A stretch of 64,000 bases of DNA from Apoda limacodes (GCA_946406115.1 OX291552.1:496001-560000); one strand, 5' to 3'. Shown: positions 9,481 through 20,875, counted from the first letter of the stretch. The notes: generated by a model from the sequence alone, not told the origin. Program-made: numbers and translations.

Positions 9481-9930
9481 TTCTCATTGTGTTTGACGGT
9501 TCAACGAAACCCAGTTCAAGGATACACCCGAATGTGTAGGCGCCGACCCATCAAACACCACCCGTATCTTACCGTTTTTAAAAACGGCATGATGTGGAAC
9601 AAAATAATGTTCGTTGCCTTCCAACTTGAACTGCGAAGCCGACATGTGACCGACAGATTCGTTTTCGCGTATAAAATCCACGTATTTTGTGCGGAATTCT
9701 TTATCACGAAGCATCCGGCGCTCCATGGATAATAACCTTTTTTCGGCTATTTTCCAGGAGTCACCTAAGCGCGGACGAGGGGATAAGAAAGGCAGTCGAG
9801 TTAAAAACCGACCAGCATTTAGGCGACTTGTATTGGTGAGAAAATATGACTCGCACTCGTCGACGACTGGTTGAGTCCGTGACGCAGAGGGGTCGTCGAT
9901 TTACCAAAAACGCTAAAGGGTGTCAGCGAG
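9481..9930 (-). pseudogene. BEL/Pao element 1: RT N-terminal region
   Basis: In minus frame, GRFLTRLPFLSPRPRLGDSW leads into MERRMLRDKEFRTKYVDFI, then EGNEHYFVPHHAVFKN and GKIRVVFDGSAPTHSGVSLN. This is the BEL/Pao RT entry region ('YFLPHHPV...KIRVVFDGSA...SLN'). Directly after SLN the frame jumps to a downstream block, so the palm domain has been lost. A stop near 9855 breaks the frame to the protease. Confidence 0.85.
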
Positions 9931-10700
9931 CTAAAGTCCCACTTGCACCGACGAATCCGTAGACGCCTGAGCGGCGAGCGAATGTGCTGGGCCCATAATA
10001 ACAGATCCGAGATCAATCGGAACAGCGACCAACCCACCTGGCTGAAGTAACATGGCCTTGTCCAATCCGACCAATCCAAAGACATCAGCGCCAAGCAGAA
10101 GTTCCACAGGACCAGGTAGGTGGAACCTTTTATCGGCCAACTGTAGACCGGACGAGAGATCCAGCACGTCCGTCGGCAGGGGCACCTGAGGGTGATGACC
10201 CAAAATGTCCCTCAGGACAACAGCTACTAGATTACTGCATGCTAGGATGGAGTAAGGAGGAAAAGGAAAACGAGACTGTACCCACGTCGTAATCCACCCG
10301 TAGAACCCCTACTCTAGAAATCCCATGACTCCGCGAACTAACCTGTAAGCAGAGACGCTTCACCAGCAACAGCGACATGAGACATCCCTGAGCGCCTGAG
10401 TCCAAAATGGCGCACACAACTACACCAGGTAAGCGCGGTGAATGAACTAGAACCGGCGCGGTGGGCAAAACAGTTGTGACAGGTGGTGGAGAGACTGGTG
10501 AAACGGCTGCCACGAGTCAACGGGCGTTGGCCCGACCCGAGCGCTTTACTTGGCCCCGGGGCTCCTGTGGCTCATAATGCCCAACGCTAGAACCCGCATA
10601 AGCATACGGGTCCCACGCGGGCATAAGTGGATGCCGAGACGCGCGTGCCATCAGCGGCGCGCGATTTATTGATTTGTCATAACATAGGTAAGTAGGCATG
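9931..10700 (-). pseudogene. BEL/Pao element 1: aspartic protease region of Pol
   Basis: Frame 10513-10232 reads VLPTAPVLVHSPRLPGVVVC then AILDSGAQGCLMS: the DSGAQ motif is the active-site loop of a retroviral-type aspartic protease. A frameshift leads to 10203-9931 with PVELLLGADVFGLV, the C-terminal LLGAD block of the BEL/Pao protease. Upstream to 10700 a Pro/Arg-rich stretch may be the end of Gag, but no CCHC zinc knuckle is seen. Stops and frameshifts make it non-functional. Together with the neighbours it gives the order protease, RT, RNase H, integrase, typical of BEL/Pao. Confidence 0.75.
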
Positions 10701-11240
10701 AGAAAGATGGTACAATATGTTTATGTATCACTATGTTCTGCCTACTTATTTGGCGTACAAATGTTTTTGACATGCATAATTACAAGTAATTTATTATTAT
10801 CATCATTAAAATTCAATATTAACGACATATTATTAAAATATATAAATCAATCATTTTGTGACATTACAATAGCAGTTATAAAGTTATAAATCTGCCTATA
10901 GTATAATATTTATATCATAAATTAGGATAACTAACAGTCAATAAATAATTAACAATTCAACAAATCTATCATTTAGGTAATCACATACTGAGTAATACGC
11001 TTTACAACATAACATTTTCCTTTTCTTAGTCTTAAATTGATTGAAACCTGTCATTTGTCGCATGGACTTAGGTAAATTATTATATAGTATCAGCGACATA
11101 CCAGTTGTGTTTTTTTGGAGAAGAGTTGTTTTTGATGGAAGACCTCTTATTTTATCATTATGTCGCTTACCAAGTATGTTAGAGAATAAATTAGAATTGC
11201 CTTCAACAAAAAAGACTACTTCATAAATATAAAGAGTTCT
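10700..11240 (-). pseudogene. LINE ORF2 C-terminal fragment
   Basis: Minus strand 11240-10970 reads LYIYEVVFFVEGNSNLF, then LILYNNLPKSMRQMTGFNQF and, after a stop, a degraded YVVKRITQYVIT-like end. This is the C-terminal region of CR1/Jockey-like reverse transcriptases, comparable to that at 1-540. The rest to 10700 is AT-rich 3' UTR. It abuts BEL/Pao element 1. Confidence 0.65.
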
Positions 11241-11243
11241 TTT

Positions 11244-11324
11244 TGTTTTACACGTCGTTGTGCGGACGCCGAACGCTTCTTGTTTTACACGTCGTTGTGC
11301 GGACGCCGAACGCTTCTTGTTTTA
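11244..11324. repeat. Tandem duplication, 37-bp unit, two copies plus 7 bp
   Basis: Identical units start with tgttttacacgtcgttgtgc and end with gacgccgaacgcttct at 11244-11280 and 11281-11317, followed by a partial third. Overlapping short open frames here are products of the duplication. Confidence 0.9.
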
Positions 11325-11342
11325 TATGTATGGTTATTAGTA

Positions 11343-11380
11343 AGGTTTCACTTCTGCCGGCACTCCCGGAGTGCAACCCG
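11343..11380 (+). repeat. G-family terminal fragment (hairpin end only)
   Basis: This holds the last ~38 bp of the G repeat: ttcacttctgccgg, hairpin gcactcccggagtgc (11360-11374), then aacccg and a T-run. The rest of the element is absent. Confidence 0.75.
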
Positions 11381-11721
11381 TTTTTTTTTTTCGTTTGTGT
11401 ACTATTCCTCAATTATTTCTTCGTCCTTTACGTGTATTTTTAAATGTAAGTATAGTATCTACTATGATACATATAGTGTTTCATTCTAACAAATTCACCA
11501 TTATTTTTTTAAATTGCTAAGCCACTTTTTAAAATTTACCTAGCGATTGTTTACCTAGAGCCTAACTGCACGCAAACATTAAAACAACGCTGCTAAGCCA
11601 ACGTCACGTTTTCCTCGTGACTCGTACACATTTAAATCTCTATCTCGAAAACTACTGAATCGATTTTGATGAATCTTGCACTGTTCCCTAAGTTGGCCTA
11701 TATCTAATACGTCTAAAAAAA

Positions 11722-12080
11722 CGAGTTGCACTCCGGGAGTGCCGGCAGAAGTGAAAACCTTTACACACGATTCGCGCTTAACACTCAAATATGTCACAAG
11801 ACATGTCTTTGACATTGTCAAGAAATAATAATGTTTGTTTATTTACTTTTTTGACGTAGTATATTTGACATCGCAATCTGTCATAGAATTAAAATTCCAT
11901 ATCCAACCTCCCTGTACTACTCATAATCGCGAATACTAAAAATGAAAATTATAATAGGCGTGGCATTACGGTTTCCGTCTTACGAATTTCCACGATTAGG
12001 ACACGTGACCTGACGCGAGTTTATCATTTTTTACCCATACCAAAAAAAGTGCACAACGCCGCTAAAGAAGTTTTCACTTC
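11722..12080 (-). repeat. G-family repeat, full-length copy (about 359 bp)
   Basis: One end is the 15-nt hairpin gcactccgggagtgc (11728-11742) next to an A-run; the other end is the hairpin gaagttttcacttc (12067-12080). Between them come the conserved blocks ccaacctccctgtactactc and ggacacgtgacctgacgcg. The same structure is found at 36165-36524 and 61329-61686 (opposite orientation) and partially at 33332 and 34000. No open frame. It is a non-autonomous element; superfamily not identified. This copy and 36165 form one subfamily (block taggcgtggcattacgg). Confidence 0.85.
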
Positions 12081-12548
12081 AAAAATTTTGCAATCCGACT
12101 TATAGTTTTTGAGATATGCGCGGACAAACATACAAAAATAAATACACTTATGAAATTTGGCACACATGCTTAAAAGCTAATATAGACTTAGATATGCAAA
12201 AACTGTGATTCTGACAGTACTACATACATATGGGTCGAATTGTTAACCTCCTTTTTTGAAGTCGGTTAAAAATAGGGACAATTTGTAGGTCAATTTATTC
12301 CTATCTGTAGATCGGCTAATAAACCACGGAGTTTTAAGGTAATAAACATTAAAAAATTATGCAACCGAATTGAGAACCTCCTCATTTTCTGATGTCGGAT
12401 AAAAAATATTGTGAAAACTTCGCCATGTCAATCGGTGTAGTCGTTAAAATACTTGAACTCTGATGAAAATGTGCTCAAGTGCTCAAGTCTGGTGCCGTGA
12501 ATGTGTTGCTAGTAGACTTAATTCGGTTATAAGATATTTATTTGTACA
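12081..12548. other. Gene-free; 'gaagtcggtt' lepidopteran repeat ends
   Basis: Two copies of a dispersed repeat end are visible: cgaattgttaacctcc with gaagtcggttaaaaat (12237-12272), and aattgagaacctcctc with gatgtcggataaaaaa (12366-12408). No coding sequence. Confidence 0.5.
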
Positions 12549-12672
12549 CACGGGTGGCAAGTTTTTAGTCCGGCAGAGCGAGGCATGGGCAATAATGATG
12601 CTGTTTCTACTGCGTGTCAATGACATGATGGACATCAACAACATACATTGCTATGCAGAGGACAGTAAGTGA
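12549..12672 (+). pseudogene. B-family LINE fragment, RT YADD region
   Basis: The plus frame ends LFLLRVNDMMDINNIHCYAE, the palm region of the B reverse transcriptase (intact copy LFLLHINDMLDINNIHCYAD, 18294-19799). The catalytic YADD reads YAED, so the first catalytic Asp is lost. Upstream, ggtggcaagtttttagtccg matches an earlier B block, showing an internal deletion. Confidence 0.7.
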
Positions 12673-13003
12673 CGTATTTTTTATAAACAATCAACCCACA
12701 GACGGCATCAATGCAGCTTTTATACTTTTTAGTGAATATTTCTGATCCGTTTTTGAGCCACAAGACAACTGTGCATATTTACATATACACATCCCGAACT
12801 TTGGAACGACGTTGTCATACTCAATATCGGCTCGATAACATTTAGACCAGAGATCCTTGAGTCACTAAACTCTAATAAGGTAGTGGCCCTTGTTAGATTT
12901 GATGAGGATAGGATATATAAATAAAAGTTTGAAGTAAGTTTTAAAAATGTATATGAAAGCTTACATTATAACTATTACCGTTTCGGAATCAAAGTGGCGT
13001 TCT

Positions 13004-14252
13004 GATAAAAATAATTTAAAAAATAAAAAACCGACTTCAAAATGTGGCTTGCCTAACTAAAAAGGGAAAAATAAATTTTAATAAACACTAATCCGAAGAA
13101 ATCCAATAATTTAAAATATTTCAATTACTTTTGAAGTCGGTGCCAAGCTATTTCTGAAACTATTTTCGGATTTCCATATAAAATTTATTTATGCTAAAGA
13201 TCAATAGATGGCGCTGACTGCGACATACATCGCGCTATCGTTTGGTTAAAACTAAAAGTATATATAGTATTGTAAGTTTGAAAGCCTGGTAATTTCGTTC
13301 GACGGCTGGCCACATCAATGTTTGCGCGAGCGGACGAGTTGCGTCACGAGCACCTCCGTGGCATGGCTCCGCTGCATGCGCGACCGCCAGACCGTCGAAG
13401 CAATAAGCAACCCAAATACAAAAAGACGCCCCGGGACTTATTAGAAGAGTCTACGGTCCAACGGACAGCCAGGCAAGGTGCCACTCAATCAACCTCTGCC
13501 ACGTGAAAACGAAACCAACATCCTGTTCGCTGTAGCGGACAGCGGAAGAAACCACTGCAAAAGAGCCACAACTCTGACACAGTTTCCCCACTCTGTTTAT
13601 TAGAGCGAGAAGAAAACCGCATCATCAATTGCTTTAGAATAGCCCTCGCACTCTTTATAAACTGGTTTCGTTGTCTTGTAGTAATTGTCTTGTACTGAGT
13701 TGGGATTGTATGTTCAGCGCAGTTCTGAACTCTGAATCGGTTCTGTCCGTCCATAAATTAACATCTTGGTTGGGTTCATCCGGACTCTATTAAGTAATAC
13801 GGTTCTGACGGTCTAAATTGACTAAGAAATACTATAATAGTTAAGATTTATTTATAATCTCTTTTATTATAATCCTTGGTTTGAAAACAAACTAACTTGT
13901 CAACTTTATATATCCTCCCTCGGGAGAGGAATCTTAAAATTGAGGACTCTTGGTTTCAGCTTTATTTAATTTTGCTGTTAGAGCTTTCGTAAACTCAATT
14001 GCCTACTGTTTTAAATTAGTGGTTTACATCAAAGTTAAATGTACTGATTGTAGTTATAAATAGTACTTTTGGTCGTTGTATGTACATAATAGTGTTTGTG
14101 AAACTTCGTTAAAAACTTGGCACTGACTTCAAAAGTAATTGAAATATTTTAAAGTATTGGATTTCTTCGGATTATTAAAATTTATTTTTCCCTTTTTAGT
14201 TAGGCAAGCCACATTTTGAAGACGGTTTTTTATTTTTTAAATTATTTTTATT
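13004..14252. repeat. Element with long inverted repeats (arms about 140 bp)
   Basis: Arms 13004-13147 and 14117-14252 are reverse complements with a few differences; both contain aaccgacttc / gaagtcgg ends and the block ggcttgcctaactaaaaagg. The ~970-bp interior has a TATA-like tatatatag (13259-13267) and a second tataaactgg (13656) but no recognisable protein; the 62-codon frame 13318-13506 shows no family resemblance. It ends 15 bp before the ATG of the Helitron-like frame. It may be a MITE-like element or an inverted pair of one dispersed repeat around an LTR-like piece; I cannot decide. Confidence 0.6.
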
Positions 14253-14267
14253 TTACCATTTTAAGTG

Positions 14268-15916
14268 ATGGGTAGACCTAGCAAACATGTTTCCCGAATG
14301 AGGAAGCGCCGGCTAGAAGAAACGGAAGATGATAAACAAAAACGGTTAGATGAACTTTAAGTCACTTTATTACAAAAAGGGCGAATGAAACGGCCTCTGA
14401 GCGTGAGAAAAGATTGTCAGATATGCGAAGTTATATGTCAAATAAATTAAGATACAAAAGTCACGAAGATCGGGAACATTGTTTTTCTGTAATCAGCAAG
14501 AATTTATCAAACGAATCTGATGAACACCATGCTCATCGGCTCAGTAAAATTCACGAGCGATTGTCCAATGAGACTGAAAAGGAACGTGCGCATCGCTTAA
14601 ATTTAATTCATTCTCGTTTACTTAATGAATCAGCTGAACAAAGATCTCAAAGATTAAATACTTTACGTAATTATTCTGCCGAGAGATTACTTAATGAATT
14701 GCCCGAAGAAAGAGCTTGTCGGTTAGCAAGTCTAAGGCAAGCGTCCCAGCGGTCAAGAAATATTTTGGGAATTGAACAATTTCAATCAACTTTATCTACA
14801 GCAGCGTGTCAATTTATCGACGGCTAGTTATGACTCTAGTTTACCTATAGAATTAATCAGTATTGAAAAAAAAAATTACGTGCTCTCGATGCTCTAATAC
14901 TATAAAAAAATATAAAAAAAACGAATAATTCCACCTCAAGCGTATGGGAATAAAATGGTTGTTGCTTCTGTGCCACATGAGTCGGCCGATTTAACTGAAA
15001 CTGAGCGACGATTTCTGTGCAGAGTAATACCATTCATTAAAATAATGAAACTCCAGAATCGTTTTAGTCAAGATTGGTGTAGAGGACAAGTCGTTTTATT
15101 TGCTCAAGATGTCATTGAACTTGCGGAACAGCTACCACTTCGTCCCAACCAGGTTGGGCAAATTCTTGTTGTAGAAAGTCTAGAAAATGTTCAACGCTCC
15201 AAGGAATTTTCGGTTGGCATTAACAGATTAAAAGTTGCTCTAAGCTGGTTGATGTCTAATAACACCCTTTATGGAGATGTTCGACCTTATTTCAACAATG
15301 CTAAGGACATCTCAGAATTCATTCAGATATCCGATGAACCACGTAATTACGAGGCACAATCTGAAGAAGCAAATGCAATAGTAGCGATTGACCATTTTAA
15401 ACGTTTGAACAACGACATAGGCATTCTACACGGTTCATATCACCAAAATGATGCAAGATTCAGTTCTGAATCTCGTGGTTCAGTTCTTGCGCAATCGCAA
15501 CAATTTCTTGTGTGGCTTTTCATTTAATCGATCCTGAATCATTGTGCAAAAGTGACATTGCCTACATACTGATCATAGGTGACAAATATTATCGTGATTG
15601 TGTAGCTTGGAACGAAGAAGATGGTGATGAAGAGCTAAGAGAGATGGATAATGAGCCTGCACGATTCATTAAATTAAAAAATGGTGATCGAATGAGCATT
15701 AAAAATAAGCACGCAGTTCTTCGCACTAGATATTACTCATTAAATGGTGATAAAGAAGGATATTACTATAGCTTGCTTGTGTGCTATCTACCATTTCGAG
15801 ATGAAGCAAGCATTTTGCTCGATAATGAAACTGCAGAATGTTTAGTCAAAGTAAAAGTCAAAATGGTTTATTCAAATAAGGATTTTACAATCACTTTTGA
15901 ATCGTCAAAGTTATGA
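14268..15916 (+). pseudogene. Helitron-like ORF, N-terminal part (repeat region, DUF6570-like, pre-helicase)
   Basis: The frame starts at ATG 14268 (MGRPSKHVSRMRKRRLEE) and hits a stop after ~26 codons, then continues in 14350-14827 with about four ~19-residue repeats of the type RLSNETEKERAHRL, a charged helical region known at the start of insect Helitron/PIF1-type proteins. After a gap, 14955-15527 reads MVVASVPHESADLTETERRF and WCRGQVVLFAQDVIELAEQL, resembling the DUF6570 domain found in the same proteins. The last part, 15515-15880, contains VLRTRYYSLNGDKEGYYYS and LPFRDE, the segment that precedes the helicase. The HUH replication-initiator (Rep) domain expected between them is missing. 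The helicase resumes at 21131, after LINE insertions. Confidence 0.7.
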
Positions 15917-15949
15917 AATATTATTTTTTGAATCCTCCCACCTTCCCGC

Positions 15950-18221
15950 CGGTTCACAATGTTGTTGATTTCTACTGAGAAGAATCCGGCAAGAAACTCG
16001 ATAGTTACTCTTTTAAAAACACTATCAATAATACAAATAAACTAAAAATACAATTAATGTTTTAAATAAAAAGTTTAGCCGTACAATTTTATGTTATTTC
16101 CATTTTAATTTGGTTTAACTATGCATCCTGTAATTGAGCATCTTCAGTCTCAAGGAAAATCCTTTACATAGTCTAAAATATTGTAGTATGCCTTTTTACA
16201 AAGTACCTGCTTGATAAAAGATTTAAATTTACTTATTGATAGATTTTGAATTTTTTTGGGAACTTTGTTGTAAAAGTGTATACATTGCCCTATAAAAGAG
16301 TTACTTATTTTGTGTAGACGTGTATCATGCAGCAACAGCTTATTTTTACTTCTAGTATTTACTTTGTGAACGTCACTTTTCTTCCTGAAACTATTGATAT
16401 TTTTATGTACATATAAAAGATTTTCATATATGTTCTGAAACGCTAAAGTTAAAATTTTTACTTCCCTAAACCTATCCCTCAGAGATATTCTAGATCCTTA
16501 TTTATAAATAGCACTCCCCTTTTTTGTAATAAAAATATTGTATTTACATCAGCAGCGCTACCCCACAATAGGATATCAAATGTCATTAAACTATGGAAAT
16601 AGCTGAAATATATTAAGATATACTATTTTAAATATACTTTTTTTGCAGTATCGACATCGGTCAATTGTCTTATTTTCTTGATCGCATACACAGCAGAACT
16701 AAGTTTTTTGGCTAGGTTATGAATATGAGGACCCCATTGAAGTTTAGAGTCCAGCGTTATGCCAAGAAAGACTGTTGAATTAACAAGTTCTAATTGCTCG
16801 CCATTAATATTAATACATGTCTGTCTCTGACTAACATTTGGTAATGTAAATTTAACACATTTGGTTTTTTTTTCATTAAGTAATATTTCAAAAAGGGCAT
16901 TATTTAATTAATTATAACATGTCTGTCGTCTCTTATCTTTAAAAAGCAAAGAGGTGTCATCAGCAAATAAGACAATGTCATGGTTCTTTACATGATATGG
17001 GAGATCATTAATGTAAATAAGAAATAGAAAAGGACCTAAAATTGAGCCCTAAGGGGCTCCTCTAGTGACTGCTGATCCCGGAGATCTTTCATCGTTGACA
17101 TCTATTTTCTATACTCTCCTACTCATATAGGATGTCAAAAGGTCGAGAGCTTTACCTCTAATACCATAGTGATGTAGCTTCCTGATGAGATTTTTCATGT
17201 TGAACACAGTCAAATGCCTTAGAAAAATCACAAAACACTCCAAGGGCATCATGCGAATCCTCCCAGGTGTTATTTATATTATTTAACAGTGCCACTCCTG
17301 CATCGGTTGTTGAACGGCCTTTCATAAAGCCAAACTGTTTACTACTAAGTAGCTCATTAATACAGAAATGGCTTAACATTTGACAAAGTATGATTTTTTC
17401 AAAAACTTTACTGAGTACAGGTAGTATTGAAATAGGCCGAAAATTATTAGGATCTGTTGAACTACCTGATTTAAAAAGAGGTATGACTTTGCTAAGTATC
17501 ATCTCATCGGGAAACACACCACTATCAACACAACTATTAAAAATTATGGCTAAGGGTTGTGCTATAACATGAATGATTGAATTTATAGTTTTTACAGAAA
17601 GTCCCCAAAGGTCTGTGGTGTTTTTAATTTCTAATGTTTTAAATGTAATAATGATATCCGTAGTACTAATGTTTTTAAATACAAAGGGAACTTTACATTC
17701 AGGTACAACAACAACACTAGTTTTTAATATTTTTTCTGCTAAAATTGGAATGGAATATTCCTAAAAAACTGTTCAAAGGCAACTGCTACCTCAGAATTTG
17801 TTTTAAAACTAGCATCATCTACAATCAACTCAAAGTCCTGACAAGAATTCCTAGCTTTACCAGTTTCATTATTTATTATGTTCCATGTAGTTTCTATTTT
17901 ATTTGTTGATTTTTTTAACTTTATGTCTGATGTGAATTGCTTTTGCAACAAGACAGACATTTTTAAAGGTTTTTGAGTATTTTTTTAAATATTCCCTAAA
18001 TATTTGGCTATTATTATATGTTTTTTCTTTATATAATTCATACAATTTACGCCTACTTTTATAAATACCTGGGGTAGCCCATTCACTAAAACTAAAGAAA
18101 CTGGAAATAAGTTTCTTTTTTGCAGTAAATATTTTATTATACTCTGTAGTAATAGTGTCAAGAACAGTATTGTACATATCATTTGGGTCGCCATTATAAA
18201 GCAAATCTGGAAGTTTATGCA
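15950..18221 (-). pseudogene. LINE A (CR1-like) ORF2, RT and C-terminus
   Basis: Read downward on the minus strand: WATPGIYKSRRKLYELYKEK (about 18070-18010), the post-endonuclease linker; NNFRPISILPVLSKVFEKII and FGFMKGRSTTDA (17440-17290); CDFSKAFDCVQHEK (17230), holding the first catalytic Asp; a [23 protein letters not shown] block (about 17060); [12 protein letters not shown] (about 16970), the catalytic ADD box; and the C-terminal IQNLSISKFKSFIKQ with YYNILDYV at 16150-16335. Stops and frameshifts are frequent. The 3' UTR ends near 15950. A separate piece of the same type (endonuclease N-terminus) lies at 20876-21130, beyond the inserted B copy. Confidence 0.8.
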
Positions 18222-18293
18222 TTTTTTTTTTTTTTTTTTTTTTTATACCACTAAGGTGGCAAACAAGCTTACGGCCCGCCTGATGGTAAGCGG

Positions 18294-19799
18294 TCACCGT
18301 AGCCTATGGACGCTTGCAACACCAGGGGTATCACTTGCGCGTTGCCGACCCTTCAGAAATCTAATAACTTCTTTCTTGAAGAACTCCATACTGTAGTCCT
18401 TGCAGAAAACCTTGGCAGGGTGCTCATTCCACAACTTAAGCGTTCGCGGGAGGAAGTTTCTCTGAAACCGCACTGTACGCGACCATTTAGGTTCTAAAGT
18501 GTGAGAATGAATTCCCTGCCGATGGCGAGCGGTGCGATGGTAGAAAGTAGCCGTGGGCATCATTTCGAACAATTCCTCAGAACACAACCCATTGTACAAG
18601 CGGTAGAACACACACAGTGAGGCAAAGTCTCTCCTCAGACTTAAGGGCTCGATACCGCAAGTGAGTTTGGAATCGTCGACAATTCTCAGAGCCCGTCGTT
18701 GAACCGAGTCAAAAGGGCCAAGCTGGTATCCGGGTGCACCTGCCCAGAGATGGCAGCAGTACTCCATATGGGGCCGAACCTGCGACTTGTAAAGTAACAA
18801 CCTTTGCCCCGACGTGAAGTACTGCTTCGCTCTGTTGAGTACACCAAGTTTTTTGGACGCCAGCTTCACCTTATCTTGTAAATGATCTCGGAACTGAACA
18901 TCGCTGGAGATGCCGACACCAAGGATCCCAATGCTCTTGGAGATGGAGAGGGGAGTGTTCTGGAATTGTGGGACTACAGTGAATGGAGTTTTCTTAGCGG
19001 TGAACGCGCATACTTGTGTCTTTGAAGGGTTGAATCGGACCAAGTTTACCCGTCCCCAGTCAGAGACCTGGGACAGTGTGGTCTCGATTTGTGACACAAG
19101 TTCTCCGCGGTTTTCCTCCACAACGGAACGAGGGATGTTTGCACGACCCGTGTAAAAAGCGTCTCCAGTACTGTCATCTGCATAGCAATGTATGTTGTTG
19201 ATGTCCAACATGTCATTGATATGCAGTAGAAACAGCGTAGGAGACAGCACAGAGCCTTGCGGGACACCAGCATTAATGTCCATGCTATCAGAGCAACTAC
19301 CGTCAACTACGGTTCGTATGCGTCTGCCGGACAAAAAGCTAGCCACCCATTTGCACAAACCCTCGGGCACTCCGTAAGATGGCAACTTCGATAGAAGACC
19401 CCGGTGCCAGACCCGATCGAACGCCTTCGCTATGTCCAGGCTACATGCCAATGCCTCCCCCTCACTCTCAATGGCTAGTGCCCATCGGTGTGTGAAATAC
19501 ACTAGAAGGTCACCAGTCGAGCGACCGTGGCGAAAGCCATATTGACGGTCACTGACCAGATCGTGTACTTCTAGGTATCTTAGAAGCTGTGTGTTGATCA
19601 CACGCTCCATCACCTTAGAGAGGAGAGAGGTAATAGCGATAGGCCTGTAATTCGATGGATCTGATCTATCGCCCTTTTTGGGCACCGGGTGCACATTCGC
19701 AGTCTTCCATGAAGACGGAAATTGCCTAGTGTGGTAGGAAAGCGCGAAGAGGCGCGTGAGTACAGGACATAACTCAGGAGCACACTGCTTAAGCACCAC
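18294..19799 (-). CDS. B-family LINE reverse transcriptase (501 codons, open)
   Basis: This is an uninterrupted 501-codon frame that copies element RNA at the nicked target in target-primed reverse transcription. Motifs in order: HPVPKKGDRSDPSNYRPIAI (residues 38-56, fingers), YGFRHGRSTGD (87-97), SLDIAKAFDRVWH (120-132; catalytic Asp122), NAGVPQGSVLSPTLF (176-190) and CYADDST (205-211; catalytic Asp pair). Thumb and C-terminal region follow: SKKLGVLNRAKQYF, HMEYCCHLWAG and SVQRRALRIVDD; the end is IRFLKGRQRASDTPG. The listed Met is internal: reading continues upstream as SSGPDGIPAV, so the domain starts before 19799. All catalytic residues are present. The frame upstream is shifted relative to the endonuclease, so the whole ORF2 is not intact. 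Clade: Jockey/CR1 group. Confidence 0.9.
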   Translation of the reverse strand: MVLKQCAPELCPVLTRLFALSYHTRQFPSSWKTANVHPVPKKGDRSDPSNYRPIAITSLLSKVMERVINTQLLRYLEVHDLVSDRQYGFRHGRSTGDLLVYFTHRWALAIESEGEALACSLDIAKAFDRVWHRGLLSKLPSYGVPEGLCKWVASFLSGRRIRTVVDGSCSDSMDINAGVPQGSVLSPTLFLLHINDMLDINNIHCYADDSTGDAFYTGRANIPRSVVEENRGELVSQIETTLSQVSDWGRVNLVRFNPSKTQVCAFTAKKTPFTVVPQFQNTPLSISKSIGILGVGISSDVQFRDHLQDKVKLASKKLGVLNRAKQYFTSGQRLLLYKSQVRPHMEYCCHLWAGAPGYQLGPFDSVQRRALRIVDDSKLTCGIEPLSLRRDFASLCVFYRLYNGLCSEELFEMMPTATFYHRTARHRQGIHSHTLEPKWSRTVRFQRNFLPRTLKLWNEHPAKVFCKDYSMEFFKKEVIRFLKGRQRASDTPGVASVHRLR

Positions 19800-19879
19800 T
19801 GCTGGTATACCGTCTGGCCCACTCGACTTATGAACGTCTAGAGAGAGAGCAACGCTCGCCTGACCTCCCGCTGCGTTAT

Positions 19880-20875
19880 GGAGATTTCCGGCATGGTCTT
19901 ACCGCACCACGGTATAGTAGGTGGTACAGCGCCTTCATCGTTCATATTCGAGTTCGAGGCAAAGAGACTGCCCAGTAGATCGGCTTTCTCTTTAGCACTA
20001 TGGGCCAATTCACCATCGGTCTTTCGCAGTGGTGGTAACGACGACTGGCAGAAGTTCCCTGAAGAAGAAGCGACCAGAAAGCACGACTCCCAGAAGGATA
20101 GCTCGCAAGACGCTCACCTATTTTGCCGATGAATTGGAATTTTGCTCTGGCAGTTGCTTTCTTACTGAACCTCGAGGCAGCATTTAATTTGCGTTTTAAC
20201 TCAGAAATATTCGGATCCTTATTATTACGAGCCGTGGTCCAAGCCTCATACGCAGTTTGCTTAAGAATTTTAGCTTCTCTGCAAGACCTATTAAACCACG
20301 GTCGTTTTTTGACGCCGGCAGCTACTCGCAGGTTAGGAATGAAACATTCCATACCAGCAAGGATTGTCTCAGTGACTGCGGCTGCGCAGACGTCAGGATC
20401 TTCTGAGTTAAAGCAGATCTGCCTCCACGGGTACGATGCGTAAAATTCTCGCAATCCATCCCAGTCTGCCGACTTATAGTGCCACACACGACGCCAATTA
20501 GTTGGCCCAGAAGGATCGGGTTGTGTGCATGACACTTGAGTCCGAACGAGACAGTGGTCCGAGGAGCCAAGAGGCGCATCCACTGAGACGGAGTATCCGT
20601 CCGGACGAGTAGTCAGCAGAAGGTCCAGTAAGGAGCTCGTATGTTCCTCTATATCTGGTATTCTCGTTGGAGAAAGTACCAGCTGAGAGAATCCATAGGT
20701 CAGAGCAAATTCGTGAGCAGATATCCCAGCATAGTTATTGGTTCGAGAACTGAGCCACTCGCGATGGTGGGCGTTAAAGTCTCCCAAAATAACTAGTTCT
20801 GCTGTGGGATATTGCTCTAGAACTTTGTCAGTCGTCAAACTCAGGTGCGTGAAGAGTCGAGTTCTTCTTCCAAAA
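19880..20875 (-). pseudogene. B-family LINE endonuclease (APE-type), N-truncated
   Basis: The minus frame contains AELVILGDFNAHHREW (residues ~40-55 of the 325-codon frame) and DAPLGSSDHCLVRTQV (~114-129). GDFN and SDH are metal-binding and catalytic motifs of the AP-endonuclease-like domain that nicks target DNA. It continues through the linker KKRPWFNRSCREAKILKQTA and ends in a frameshifted tail near 19942 before the RT. The N-terminal third of the domain is missing; the first ~20 residues of the frame come from LINE A, so the apparent fused protein is an insertion artefact. Confidence 0.8.

Larger units (their letters stand above)
18222..20875 (-). mobile_element. B-family LINE copy, 5' truncated with poly(A) tail
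   Basis: The minus-strand element has its poly(A) tail as the T-run 18222-18243, then the hallmark 3' end ataccactaaggtggcaaac. RT and endonuclease frames follow upstream to about 20875, where similarity to this element stops inside the endonuclease. It is the best-preserved element in the window. It lies within LINE A, which lies within the Helitron-like gene, so it is the youngest of the three. I could not identify a target-site duplication. Confidence 0.8.

Noticed and set aside
11243..11489. Two overlapping short plus-strand frames
   Set aside because: Products of a 37-bp tandem duplication, the G hairpin and a T-run.
13318..13506. 62-codon plus frame as a host gene
   Set aside because: No domain, lies inside an inverted-repeat element, composition driven by a GC-richer patch.
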